Notes: generated from the letters alone by a model not told the origin. 64,000 nt of DNA from Haematococcus lacustris (GCA_030144725.1 JASKMD010000004.1:62001-126000); one strand, 5' to 3'; numbered from the stretch's first letter, positions 19,416 through 29,440 are shown. Program-made: numbers and translations.

Positions 19416-19588
19416 CCCCAAGGAGAGCACATAAACTATAGTGGGGTGTTACGAAGCATACGGATCCTACAGAACGCCCAACTGTCTGGCCCGTTTGCAG
19501 GCTTGGCGCATGGCAAGGTACATACCTGCCGGAAAAAAATGCCTTACCACAGGCAGGAACTTGTGCGCAAGAGGAGGTGGGTTAGGCT

Positions 19589-21277
19589 ATGAACAACCCG
19601 AAACGTCGTAGCGATGCCGACGTCAGTGGCGTGCCAGTAAAGGCACCACCAGCAGTGGATAAGTTCGTTCCTGCCACCACGCTGCCGGATCTGCTCCCAG
19701 AGCTGCTGGATAACATCGCCCATCGATTACCGAGGGGAAGAGAAACTCTGCCCCGCATTTGCTTCGGCGTGTTTGAGAAAGGCCTGCTGAACGCTCCAGC
19801 TTTTCGGCTGCAGCTTGACAGACAATGCTGCGACCGGCTGCTTTCTCCCCGCGTCATTGCAGCTTTGCGCACCAGAAAGTGCAAGCTGGCCATAACCCTG
19901 GAGCTACCGCAGGCGCAGGGCAGCAGACTGGTGGCCGAGGTGCTTGAGAAGCTTGGCATCTGCTCAGCTGTGACAGCATGCAAGCTAAGCAGCCTCCAGG
20001 ACCCTTCCCTAGTCCGTCGCACGCCCCTGGACTGCAGCCCCAGCCTTGCCCAGTGCCTCGTGGACAGCTTCCCATCCCTGACCTCCCTAGCCCTTTGCGG
20101 CTACACCATCCCCTGCAGTGATCTGGCCGCCCTGCTCTCCCACCCACAGCTGTCCCTGCAGCTGCGGCAGCTGGACCTCAGCAGCACCAATATCCTCAAG
20201 CCTGAGCGGCCTGAGCCAGGGGCAGCCACCCTGGCCAACCTGTTCCATGCATCCAGGCTCAAGCAGCTGAGCTTGTTGATCAATGACATGGCAGGAAACA
20301 CCAGTTTGCTGCCCAACCTGCAGCCCTTGCCCCAGCACCTGACAGAGTTGTGCCTCATGCTGCAGAGTGGTGTGGTGCGCAGCCCTGGCAAGTTCATTGC
20401 AGCACTGCAGCCCCTGACTCAGCTGCAGGTGCTGACGATCACCCGCCTTTCGTACCTGGGGGGTCTGCCTAAGCTGCTCCAGGGGTTGCCTCACCTGCAC
20501 ACCCTGCAGCTGCCTTGTGCAGTTGTCAGTGGGCAGGAGGAGCTGACCTCTCTGCTGGCAGCCACACAGCTAACCAGCATTCAGCTGAGCTCACTGGAGG
20601 GTCTGACCAGCTCACGTGCAGATCTGCCCTGCAGCTGGCAGCGGCTAGAGCTCACTGGCTATGCTGACTGCGCCTCTGCGGCACACCTACCGCTGCACAC
20701 CCTCACCCACCCCCTGGTGCTTGGAGAGCTTCTCATACGGACTGACCAAGGTGACAACTGCGATCGGGTGGCAGCTGCAGTCCATAACCTGACACAGGCT
20801 TGCAGTGTGCCAGTGAGGATCAATGTCCTGCGGCTGGGCATGGCAAGACAGCAGCATGTGAAGGTGCAGCAGCTGGTGCCTTTGCTGCAAGGGCTGCACA
20901 ATTGCAGCTGGGAAATGGTGTGCGTGTCCCAGTGGGATGTGGGCGCGCAGAATGTCTCGAAACTGGCGCCGCTGTGCCAGGGCTCTACTCACCTCGAGTT
21001 TGAAGATGGCAGCGTGAGCCCCTCCCTGGAGTTCTGGCGCCAGCTGGTGCAGCTCATGCCCACCGTCACCCACCTCACCTTCTCTGCTATCCGCTCTACC
21101 TTTTGTATGGGGAGCACAAGCTCAGCCATGCATGAGTCACTGCAGCTCATGGCTGAGCAGCCCTGGGCAAGGTGGCTGGACATTTGCATTAGGTCTCGCT
21201 CTGATAGCTTGCCTGAATGCTGGCAGGCCAACCCCCTCACCCAGCCAGGCAAGCTCAGGGTGTGGTTTAAGTCATGA
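19589..21277 (+). CDS. F-box-like/LRR protein, subfamily B (562 aa), intact
   Basis: Starts at the ATG in GGCTATGAACAACCC, equivalent to the start of the gene at 12238, to which it is very close over its whole length. The F-box-like segment is weaker here (LLPELLDNIAHRL at about residues 33-47). Following are LRR-like pieces FPSLTSLALCGYTI, LSLQLRQLDLSSTNIL, LTQLQVLTITRLSYLGGL, LPHLHTLQLPCAV, ATQLTSIQLSSLEGL, SWQRLELTG, STHLEFEDGSVSPSLEFWRQ and MPTVTHLTF. The family signature MAEQPWARWLDICI precedes the end KLRVWFKS. No membrane or secretion signal is seen. Differences from its sister are spread over the LRR surface rather than being disabling, as expected for a functional paralogue. Confidence 0.85.
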   Translation: MNNPKRRSDADVSGVPVKAPPAVDKFVPATTLPDLLPELLDNIAHRLPRGRETLPRICFGVFEKGLLNAPAFRLQLDRQCCDRLLSPRVIAALRTRKCKLAITLELPQAQGSRLVAEVLEKLGICSAVTACKLSSLQDPSLVRRTPLDCSPSLAQCLVDSFPSLTSLALCGYTIPCSDLAALLSHPQLSLQLRQLDLSSTNILKPERPEPGAATLANLFHASRLKQLSLLINDMAGNTSLLPNLQPLPQHLTELCLMLQSGVVRSPGKFIAALQPLTQLQVLTITRLSYLGGLPKLLQGLPHLHTLQLPCAVVSGQEELTSLLAATQLTSIQLSSLEGLTSSRADLPCSWQRLELTGYADCASAAHLPLHTLTHPLVLGELLIRTDQGDNCDRVAAAVHNLTQACSVPVRINVLRLGMARQQHVKVQQLVPLLQGLHNCSWEMVCVSQWDVGAQNVSKLAPLCQGSTHLEFEDGSVSPSLEFWRQLVQLMPTVTHLTFSAIRSTFCMGSTSSAMHESLQLMAEQPWARWLDICIRSRSDSLPECWQANPLTQPGKLRVWFKS

Positions 21278-21780
21278 GCGCATGAGCCACGAGTGTGTGC
21301 AGCAGCAACCACATATGCTTTGCATGCAGGCGCATGGACGGCCTCAAGCATGTGTGTCAATAGCAGCGTGTGCCTTGCTGGCGATGTGACAAGATCTGCG
21401 CACCCCTTTCTCATCAGCCTCTGCTTGCCTTCCTGCCGGCCTCTTTGTGCCTGACGCCCGGGTTTCTGAACTAGTGCTGGCCTGCTGACAAACCTGATGA
21501 GTGGCTGTCGATACAGTAAGGGAAGATGGCGCAACCGTGGCCTGACGTAATGTCGGGATCCAAGCAGGCCGTTGTTGCAGGTCGGTGGGCAAAGCATCGG
21601 TGATGACATTTTGACGTTGATGATAACATTTCTGTTGCCAGCGCGCCATTGCATCGTGGTAGTGATGCAAACACTTTGGGCTAATGGTGGCGTCTGTTGT
21701 GCTGTGGCAAACTGCTGAGCAGTGAGAGGTGATGTTGAACTTCTTGCCTGTTGTACCTTTCAGCACTAGCTGTGGTGAAG
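21278..21780 (+). repeat. 3'-B module, copy 1
   Basis: The flank after LRR-B genes. Landmarks: CATGAGCGCATGAGCCACGA, CACATATGCTTTGCATGCAG, GCCATTGCATCGTGGTAGTG, GATGC-AACACTT, TGGTGGCGTCTGTTGTGCTG, GGCAAACTGCTGAGCA. Parts recur at 14792-14890, 46690-46960 and 61345-61770. I see no conserved protein frame, so it is probably 3'-UTR and flank. Confidence 0.7.
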
Positions 21781-21784
21781 GTTG

Positions 21785-22085
21785 TGGCGCTTTGTAACAT
21801 GCTGCACCAACGCCGGCTCTGCCATGTCACAAGTCCGTCGCTGTCACCGGCAGCATTGCATGCAGCCACAGCTACGAGCATGCGGCGTATGCCTGCAACT
21901 GCTTCTCTCGAGGCGTGCCCAGCAGCGGGTGCGCCCTTCCCGCTGCTGAGTCTGCCTGCGGGACTGGTGGACGACCGTGCAGCTGGGTGCGGGCGAGGCG
22001 TGCCCTTGCGTCGCTCACGTGCCGCACCTTCTCCCAAACTAATTTCCTGCACGCCTCAGCCCTGCACGTCAGGCATCGACCAGGC
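21785..22085 (+). pseudogene. LRR-D family N-terminal fragment
   Basis: Contains the equivalents of LPAGLVDD, then CRTFSQTNFLHASALHV across frame changes, matching the better preserved copy at 61790-62100 (shared DNA includes GTCACCGGCAGCATTGCA and TTCCTGCACGCCTCAGCC). Only the region around the F-box-like motif remains. It then runs into the Fanzor-like remnant. Confidence 0.55.
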
Positions 22086-22269
22086 CCCGCTATGCAACGA
22101 GCTCCTGCAGCTGCTGGGCCCCCTGGCCCCTGCTGCCCAACCAGCCCACTGGGTGAGAGGCCCCCCTTCCCGTGGTGATCCCACCTTGTCCTCAGGGGGG
22201 AGAATACAGTTGACCCCCCCCAATGATGACAAGCCTCCGGTCAGAAGCAAGGGGAAGGCAAGCAGGGAG

Positions 22270-23200
22270 GCAGGTGCCAAGAGGGAGGTGTGCCTGGACC
22301 CCAAGTGGGCATGGCAGCGGCTGAGGCTGGAGCGGTTGTTTGAGAAGGTGACAGTGGGTGGGTGGGTGGGCTATGTATTGGGAAGTGGTGAGTGGGCATG
22401 AAGTGAAAGACTAGTTGGCACTGCCATGCCTAACCTGGTGCCACCATGTCAGCCACCCTGTGTGCCTCGTGTGCATGACTGCAGCTGGAGGAGGGGATGG
22501 CGGAGGTGTCCATGGAGCGTCACAAGCGTGTCAAGCAGCTGGTGGTCTTCTTTGGCATGGCTGGCATCTGCACCAGGGTAGGCTGGGGTGCTGATGCGGT
22601 GCTGCGAGCCTGCTGCAATGTGGTGTGCAGGCCCAGGGGCACAAACCAGCAGCGGGGCAGGGTGGTGCCAGTGGATGAGCTCTACACCAGCCGGGTCAGC
22701 TTGGCAGTGAATAACCAGCAGCCCCGTGGAAGCATGCTAATCAAATGCAGGCATACCAGCCCTGCAGGCTGGAAGCCCCCAGCAGGGCAGGTGGATCCCC
22801 ACCTGTTGCGTCTAGCATGGAGCCAGCAGCGTGACCAGCCAGTGCGGGGCCTTATGTGGTGCCCAGTTGTGGCCCCCCTCAGGCCTCCACAGGCCCCATG
22901 CAGCAGCCAGGCAGCCTCACAGCCAGCAGCCTCAGAGCCAGGGCCAGAGCACTCCTTCGCCAGCCAAGCGCAGCAAGCGCACCTAGGCTGAGCAGGCAGC
23001 TGACCCCACCCAGCCCACCAAGGGCCATGGCAGAGGCAAGGGCAAGGCTGCTAATCCAAGCAGGCACAACAGCCAGGCAGGTGGCTGGACGGGGACTCCA
23101 ATGCAACATTGACCATGCAGCTCATTGGGGAGAGCAGATGGCGCCCACTGGAGCCGTGCTGGTGGCCAGACCAGGCAGACCTGATCTGTACCCTGAGCTG
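22270..23200 (+). pseudogene. Fanzor-like (eukaryotic TnpB/OrfB) pseudogene, copy 2
   Basis: C-terminal half of the family. Exon 1 ends LRLERLFEK at about 22350; a GT-AG intron (AAG|GTGACAG to GACTGCAG, about 22351-22485) is followed by LEEGMAEVSMERHKRVKQLV, VFFGMAGICTRVGWGADAVL, CRPRGTNQQRG and VPVDELYTSRVSLAVN. Then come WKPPAGQV, WSQQRDQPVRGLMWCPVVAP and, in another frame, AKRSKRT followed by a TAG (22984-22986). A further frame change leads to WLDGDSNATLTMQLIGES at 23082-23135, which resembles the RuvC-III motif DRD.NAA.N. The catalytic Asp of that motif appears kept, but the frame changes, the stop and the lost N-terminal half mean it is dead. Compared with copy 1 it keeps Trp at the shared stop position. 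Confidence 0.65.
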
Positions 23201-23780
23201 GGGAGCAGCAGTGGCAGGCTCTTGGGCTTGCCTGAGCTGCTGCAAGCGCTGCCCCAGCTCCACACCCTGCTCCAGACCATACACATCAGCCCTGCTCAAG
23301 AGGTGCTTGGGCTGCAACACAACCCATTGTGGCCTCAGCCCTGTGTGTTGCCCTCTGCCTTGCTGCCAGCCAGCTGCAGGGCTGCCTGGTGGCCGGCTGC
23401 TGCCTGACAGCTCTGCCTGCGCCGCTGCTGGTGGCGGCCCCTGGTGCTGCCCCCTACCTCCTGACCCACACCTCCTCATGAGCCAGCTGCAGCCTTGATC
23501 CGGACAGGTGACCTAACTGGCCAGGCAGTGGGAGGCAGTGGAAGGCAGTCTTTAGGCTGACGCTGCCCCCGCTTGCCCACCCTGCTCTTATGTCAGCGCC
23601 TGCCTGCCTGCCTGCATCACGAGGTCGTCAGGGACCCTGGCAGGCTGCTGCTCTAGTGGCTGGAGGGGGCTGGCTGGGGGGAGGCGGGGACAGCTGGCCA
23701 GGCTGAAGGGTGCTGGAGCTGGTGCTGGGCTGCAGCCAGGGGTGAGCTCACTGCTCCAATGCTGTGCATGCCCTGGATGG
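23200..23780 (+). repeat. LRR trace and module H, copy 3
   Basis: 23225-23275 holds a short LRR trace (LPELLQALPQLHTLL). Module H follows from about 23325 (CAGCCCTGTGTGTTGCCCTC, GGCTGCCTGGTGGCCGGCTG), then the shared non-coding part up to CTGCTCCAATGCTGTGCATG and the purine-rich tract at 23785-23920. Confidence 0.5.
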
Positions 23781-23944
23781 AGGGTTCTACCCCCGAAGTA
23801 CACGTGGGTTGTAGAAACAAAGAAGAGAAAGAAAGGAAGGATAAGAAGGACATAGGGCAGAAGCACTGTCTGAGGAAACATTTGCCCCCTCTCACACATT
23901 CCCACTCTGGTGGGGGAGGTGGGGGGGGGCGAACACGATTGCAT

Positions 23945-24400
23945 GGGACAAACCCTATGCGCATCGCCCTCGGTTCAGTGCGAAGCTAATATGGTTCTGC
24001 TCGGCGACTTGCATCGTCCAGCCGTAACTGCGTTGTAATATCGGGCCGCGAAAGACGAAGCTGATACCGGCTGTGGCATCGGGCCGCACAAGCCGAATCG
24101 CTCGTAAGTCATCAGAAGCGCCTGTGGGAGTAGCCAGCGAGTAGTGTTTCTCGCCAGCTGTGTTCTACTGGCTCATGTCCGAGGTCCACGCTGCTGCCCT
24201 CTATCTGCTCTGCAGGCTTATTCGAAGGCATCGGAACAGAAGTGAGCTGAGAGCAGCCAGGAGCAGCCAGGTGCGTACCCGCACCCACACCCACCCAATC
24301 ATACACTGCTGCTGCTGCTACTGGCGCTACTAGTGGCGCCCTCACACCCTGACAGCCTTGTTGCTCCACCCACTCTGCAGGTCAACAGACAGTCCCAGCT
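23945..24400 (+). promoter_or_regulatory. 5'-A module and leader of the LRR-A gene at 24401
   Basis: Most complete copy of the upstream module: ATATCGGGCCGCGAAAGACG, GGCATCGGGCCGCACAAG, CGCTCGTAAGTCATCAGAAG, GTGGGAGTAGCCAGCGAGTA, GAGGTCCACGCTGCTGCC, CTCTGCAGGCTTATTCGAAG. A likely UTR intron runs 24271-24380 (CAG|GTGCGTACC to CACTCTGCAG). No TATA box is obvious. Confidence 0.65.
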
Positions 24401-26209
24401 ATGAGCCAGCGTGACATGCAACATCAAGCTGCAGTGGATGGTGGTGCCCCAGCAACAGATGGGTACAGCCCAGCCGGCCAGGCACCCCCTCCTGCCACTA
24501 GGCTGCTTGACCTCCCCCCAGCACTGCTGGATGACATCGCTTGCCGGGTCATGCAGCTTGGGGCCAGGACCCAGCTGCCCCTGACCTGCCGCGCCTTCTC
24601 CCAGGCCCGCCTGCTGCACGTCCCAGCCTTGCGCATCCAGCTGGGCAGGCAGTGCTGCGACCAGCTGCTCACACCCCGAGTTGTTGCAGCCCTGCAAGCA
24701 AGGACAAGCAAGCTGGCCCTCACCTTGTGGCAGCCAGAGACAGAGGACACCAGGGATAGGGAGCAATACAGGAAGCAGTTGGCTCCCACCTTGCAGCTGC
24801 TGCAGACAGAGTACACCCAACATTACACCGACCTGCTGGCCTATGCCCTGGCAAAGCTGGACAACTGTGCAGCAGTGCAGGTTTGCAAGTTGGTCAGCAG
24901 TGGGGTATATCACCCCCACAAGCACAGACATCTGCGCTGCCCACCTGGCCTTGCCCAGCGCCTGCTGGACAGCTTCCCTAGCCTGACTGCCCTGACCCTG
25001 GAGGGGCTCTGTGTCTCAAGCGATGCGCTAGCCAGCCTGCTCTCCCACCCGCCGCTGGCCCTGCAGCTGCAACAGCTAGACATCGCCAAAACCAGTGTCC
25101 CAGATAAGCCTCGAGCAGTGGACCCTGTGTTCCAAGGTCTGCAGTTGAAACAGCTCAGCATAGCTGCCGTACACCCCAAACAGCCTGGCACTCTACGGCT
25201 GCCTAGCTTTCAGCCCCTGGCGCAACACCTGACCCAGCTGCACCTCGTTGTTGGGTGCGATCTTGACACTGGCCCTAGCTTCTTTAGAGAGTACTTGCAA
25301 CCTCTGGCTCAGCTGCGTGTCCTGACTCTATCCAACCTTTACAGGCTGAATTGCCTGACTGAGGTGCTGCTGCAGGCACTGCCTCAGCTCCACACCTTGC
25401 AGTTGCCAAGAACCAGCATCAAGGGCCAGCTGGAGCTCAACACACTCCTGGCAGCCACCCAGATCACAAGCCTCCAGCTGCGCACAGTCGATGCATTGCA
25501 CACCTCACATGCTGATATGCCCTGCAGCTGGCAGCGGCTGGAGCTCTCCGGGGGCATCGGTTGGAAGGTACTCGCTTACCTGCCCTTGCACTCCCTCTCC
25601 CAGTGTCTATCCTTGGGGACACTTTCAATGAGTGTGGAGAATATCCCAAACCCTGAGGTGGCAGCTGCACTCCACCGCCTGGCAGAAGCGTGCAAGGTGC
25701 TAGTGAAGATCAAGGAGCTGCAGCTGAGATTGAGGAGCGTTGAGCAAAGCCTTGCACTCCGCATCACTCCAACACTCCTGCACCAGCAGAGGGTGGATTT
25801 GGCGCAGCTGGTGGCTATGCTGCAACCGCTGCAGTGCTGCTGCGTGGGCAAGGTGAAGGTCCATGACCTGCATCAAATCACAGCCGCTGATGTCCTGGCA
25901 CTGGCTCCATTGTGCCAAGACTGCACCCACTTTGTGCTGGGGGACTGCATCATGGAGCCCTCACTGGAGTTCTGGCGCCAGCTGGTGCAGCTCATGCCTG
26001 CAGTGCACAAGGTCAACTTTATCCGTGTAAAGGGATGTCTTCTTGCAGCCATGCATGAGTCGCTGCAGCTCATGGCTGAGCAGCCCTGGGCACGGTGGCT
26101 TGACATCACAATGCAAGATCACTACACTGCCCCTCAGCCCCTTGCATGTTGGCAGGCTGGCAGTTGGTTAAAGGCTGGCATATTCAAAGTGACCGTGTTG
26201 GGTACTTGA
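24401..26209 (+). CDS. F-box-like/LRR protein, subfamily A (602 aa), intact
   Basis: Full-length single-exon gene. N-terminal low-complexity leader, then the F-box-like motif at about residues 35-80 (LLDLPPALLDDIACRVMQLG, LPLTCRAFSQARLLHVPALR, IQL). A helical linker (TSKLALTLW to YALAKLDNC) follows. LRR-like segments from about residue 195: FPSLTALTLEGLCV, LALQLQQLDI, LKQLSIAAV, LTQLHLVVG, LAQLRVLTLSNLYRL, LPQLHTLQL, ATQITSLQLRTV, SWQRLELSG, CTHFVLGDCIMEPSLEFWRQ, MPAVHKVNF. The signature MAEQPWARWLDITM leads to a tail rich in Trp and Lys. No membrane segment. It is flanked by the 5'-A and 3'-A modules, as a complete family unit should be. Proposed role: substrate receptor of an SCF ubiquitin ligase; inference only. 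Confidence 0.87.
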   Translation: MSQRDMQHQAAVDGGAPATDGYSPAGQAPPPATRLLDLPPALLDDIACRVMQLGARTQLPLTCRAFSQARLLHVPALRIQLGRQCCDQLLTPRVVAALQARTSKLALTLWQPETEDTRDREQYRKQLAPTLQLLQTEYTQHYTDLLAYALAKLDNCAAVQVCKLVSSGVYHPHKHRHLRCPPGLAQRLLDSFPSLTALTLEGLCVSSDALASLLSHPPLALQLQQLDIAKTSVPDKPRAVDPVFQGLQLKQLSIAAVHPKQPGTLRLPSFQPLAQHLTQLHLVVGCDLDTGPSFFREYLQPLAQLRVLTLSNLYRLNCLTEVLLQALPQLHTLQLPRTSIKGQLELNTLLAATQITSLQLRTVDALHTSHADMPCSWQRLELSGGIGWKVLAYLPLHSLSQCLSLGTLSMSVENIPNPEVAAALHRLAEACKVLVKIKELQLRLRSVEQSLALRITPTLLHQQRVDLAQLVAMLQPLQCCCVGKVKVHDLHQITAADVLALAPLCQDCTHFVLGDCIMEPSLEFWRQLVQLMPAVHKVNFIRVKGCLLAAMHESLQLMAEQPWARWLDITMQDHYTAPQPLACWQAGSWLKAGIFKVTVLGT

Positions 26210-26575
26210 TCTGGCGACTGACAGTGGCTGGCAAGGCCTCAATGCTGTGTGATGTCCCATGCATGTGATTGTGTTGACCATGCTGGAAGACCCAGGATCG
26301 ATGACACCTGTTGAGGCTGATGTGACAGTGGCTGGGAGGTTGCATGGAAAGAACCCTAGACAACATGAGAAACGCATTGTGAGGGCACATGGCTCCATCA
26401 AGGGCGCGATAGCTCGGCCACAGCCACTCAACGCCACAACCTGCTGCTGCTGCTGCTGCTAGGGGGCAATGGCTGTCATGATAGTCTGATGGGCGGTGAA
26501 TAGGATGTAGACAAGGAGAGGGATGGCTGCTCAGTTGCTTTCCATTCCGTTCCACAGTTTGTGACCAGCCAGCAT
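26210..26575 (+). repeat. 3'-A module, copy 3
   Basis: Follows the intact LRR-A gene. It keeps GCTGGAAGACCCAGGATCGA, the CTAGACAACATGAGAAACGC word, a CTGCTGCTGCTGCTGCTAGG tract and GGCTGTCATGATAGTCTGAT, and runs to TGTGACCAGCCAGCA, where module H copy 4 begins. The middle part with the CAGCTTTGTCACC word is missing here. Confidence 0.75.
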
Positions 26576-27094
26576 CGCGACATCACCTCCCCACTGACTG
26601 CTCTGGCCCAGCTGCCACTGCTCTCAGCCTCAGCCCTGTGCGTTGCCCTCTGCCTTGCTGCCAGCCAGCTACAGGGATGCCTGGTGGCCGGCTGCTGCCT
26701 GGCAGCTCTGTCTGCGCTGCTGCTGGTGGCGGCCCCTGGTGCTGCCCGTTGACTCCTGACCCACCCCTCCTGCTGAGCCAGCTGCAGCCCTGACCCTGCC
26801 AGGTGACCTAGAGGGCCAGGCAGTGGGAGGCAGTGGAAGGCAGTCTTTAGGCTGACGCTGCCCCCGCTCGCCCATTGTGTAAGCGCCCGCCTGCCTGCCT
26901 GCCTGCATCACGAGGTCGTCAGTGACCCTTGCAGGCTGCTGCTCTAGTGGCTGGGAGGGGCTGGCTGGGGGGAGGCGGGGACAGCTGGCCAGGCTGAAGG
27001 GTGCTGGAGCTGGTGCTGGGCTACAGCCAGGGGTGAGCTCACTGCTCCAATGCTGCGCATGCCGTGAGGTGGGGTCATCCCCTTGCCATGTCTA
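26561..27094 (+). repeat. Module H, copy 4
   Basis: Encodes SPLTALAQLPLLSASALCVA and LQGCLVAGCCLAALSALLL in a short frame ending at 26752, followed by the same non-coding part as other copies (GGAGGCAGTGGAAGGCAGTC, AAGCGCCCGCCTGCCTGCCT, CTGCTCCAATGCTGCGCATG). Confidence 0.5.
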
Positions 27095-28174
27095 GCAGCT
27101 GATCATCAGAGCAGCTGACTCAGGCTGTTGGCACCCAGATGAACCCAAACCGGGTTGCATTGACGCAGCACTAACTCATTCACAAACACGTATAACCTAT
27201 CCTTCATGCCCGCCGCCCTGTCGCCTTGCAGAGCAGCAGAGGGTATGACTCAGGCTGCTGCCCCAGAGGGCAGTGTCCGAGCAGAGCAGCAGTGCTGGAG
27301 GAGGGTGTCCACTGCTGCCAGCACTCAGCCCCTGTGGTAGCCTGGTCAGTGCTGCTGCCAGTCAGCCAGGCTGACACCTGCACTTCCTGAACATAGCTGC
27401 CAGGCTGAGGCCAAACAGCACCTGCAGCAAGGGTGCTTGCACTGGCCCCTGCAGTGGCATGATGCAGGTTGTGGGCGCTGGTGGTGTGGTGTGGGGCTGC
27501 ATCGTTACCTGATGCTGCCGTGGGTTTGCATGTTTGTTGTTGGGGGTTAGTTGCTGCTACTGTTGCTGCTACTGGGCAGTGCTGTGTGGTGCAACTGCAG
27601 CTGACTAAGGCAAGTTCTGGCTGCAGCAGGCCCAGGGCTGAGCCACCTGTTCTACACCTACCCTGACCTGACACCCACTGACACTGCTGCTGCTGCTGAG
27701 GGGGTACAGTCAGAGCGGAGTGGCCATTTGATGATTGTCTTGGCCAGGTTTGGCAGCTGATTGTGGAGTGGTGGGGTGAGTGTGGGCAGTGTAGTTGCCC
27801 TGAGGGCATGTGGCAGGCTGCTGCGGCTATTGTGCTGCACCTGGCAGCCCCCACCACACTGCCTTCCAGCAGGCTTAGATACCGGAGCACAGCAGCAGGG
27901 GCTGGCCGTAGTGGTGGCGAGAGAAGGTGGTGCTGAGCAGCGGCTGGCAGCCCCCATGCCACCACTTGCCACTGCAGCTTGCGCTACAACCCCAATTGAT
28001 AAGGGCCTGCTGATGGGTGGCAGTAGCAACCTTGCCGCCCTGTGCAGCGCTGGGCTGAAGGGCGGCTCTACGTCAGAGAGCTGTAGAAGGAGTGCTACAT
28101 GATAGTCGGAGAATGGTGATGGGCTGCTGTGGGCTGCTGTAGGCACGCGGGATGTATTCCTCGTCCCATCACCT

Positions 28175-28228
<54 letters not shown>

Positions 28229-28430
28229 CTCAGCCGACTGCTGCTACTGGCCTCCTCACACCCTGACAGCCTTGTTGCTCCACCCACTGCAGGTCAACGG
28301 AAGCATGTCTTCAGATTGAGGAGAGGCCCTGTACCTGCTTGTCTGATCAATTGCCCAGGAGTCGTGGAGAAGGGCAATAGCACGGACACATGATGTGTAC
28401 CGTGGGATGTTGGATAGCGGCACATGTTTG
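27095..28430 (+). repeat. Module M, copy 2, larger than copy 1
   Basis: Starts CTAGCAGCTGATCATCAGAG and follows module M order to CACGGACACATGATGTGTAC near 28385. It contains about 600 bp more than copy 1 (roughly 27470-28050), in which I recognise no gene; the open frames on both strands there are not supported by any motif. A CAT/CAG microsatellite lies within it at 28165-28226. Confidence 0.5.
28165..28226. repeat. Compound (CAT)n-(CAG)n microsatellite
   Basis: CATCATCATCATCATCATCA-type tract passing directly into a run of about ten CAG units. Confidence 0.95.
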
Positions 28431-28530
28431 AGAAAGTAATAGGGGTATGCCGACGATGTCCGCAGCATCATTACTGCATCATCGCTTACTGCATCATAGC
28501 TTCAGCGCTTGCATCATCTACATATCCAGG

Positions 28531-28812
28531 GCAACTGGGCAGGGGCAGCAGGGGCAGGGGCAACAGGAGCAGCAGCAGCAGCGGCATCAGCGGCGGCGGC
28601 GGCAGCGGCAGCAGCACCAGGGGCAGCAGTAGCGGGGCCAGCAACAACAGGGGCAGGAGCAGCAGGGGCAGCAGCAGCAGCAGGGGCAGCAGCAGCAGGG
28701 GCAGCAGCAACAGGGGTAGCAGCAGCAGGGGCAGCAGCAGCAGGGGCAGCAGCAGCAGGGGCAGCAGCAGGGGTAGCAGTAGCAGGGGCAGCAGCAGTAG
28801 GGGCAGCAGCCC
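28531..28812. repeat. GGGGCAGCAGCAGCA-type minisatellite
   Basis: Imperfect tandem 9-15 bp units built from GGGGCAGC and AGCAGC. Frames on both strands are open (Ser/Gly-, Ala- and Leu-rich) merely because of the unit composition. It is followed by about 260 bp without recognisable content up to the 3'-A module. Confidence 0.9.
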
Positions 28813-29074
28813 CGCCGACACTGACTAGAATTGGTAGAAGCACATGTCATGCACCACGCCCGCATGGCACAACCAACGACACTGTGACTGTACATTGTGG
28901 TCATCGTCACAGTCCCGCAGTGGCTCATAACAAATCTAAATCTAAATTCTACTGCTGTTGATGCTATGAACATGTTGCATTGGGCCTTCAACATGTTGTA
29001 GCTTTACGGCCTTCCCAGCCATGCATGGCAGCCATGTCTTTCTGTCCGTCCGATGTGGGACGGGCCTACTGTAC

Positions 29075-29440
29075 TAGTCCTTGATGACAGCAGCTTTGTC
29101 ACAACAAACATTGGGCTTGCCCTGACACCATGCGTGACAGTAGTGGCCAGGCAAGGTCGGTATTGTAGCTAAGACTGAGTTTCCAGGTGTTGAGGCTGAT
29201 GTGACAGTAGCTAGGATGTTGCATGGGAAGAAACTAGGACGAAATGAGAAATGCATTGTGAAGGCACATGGCTCCATGAAGGGTGCGATAGCTCGGCCAC
29301 AGCCTGCTGCTGCTGCTGCTGCTAGGGAGCCATGGCTGTCATGATGGTCTGCTGGGTGGTGAATAGGAGGCAACACGAGGGGTGGGGTGACTGTTCAGTT
29401 GCTCTTCATTCCGTTTCACCATGTGTAACCAGCCAGCACA
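29075..29440 (+). repeat. 3'-A module, copy 4 (no LRR coding sequence before it)
   Basis: Complete order of 3'-A landmarks from TTGATGACAGCAGCTTTGTC to the GACTGTTCAGTTGCTCTTCA word, but without any LRR gene end upstream. So the module can occur apart from its gene, either as a relic of a deleted gene or as a mobile sequence. Confidence 0.75.

Noticed and set aside
28486..28961. Leucine-, alanine- and serine/glycine-rich frames
   Set aside because: Products of the GGGGCAGCAGC minisatellite, with competing open frames on both strands.
29074..29376. Minus-strand frame in the 3'-A module (AAVIKD to HHDSHGSLAAAAA)
   Set aside because: The other copies of the module carry frame changes at different places, so there is no sign of a conserved protein.
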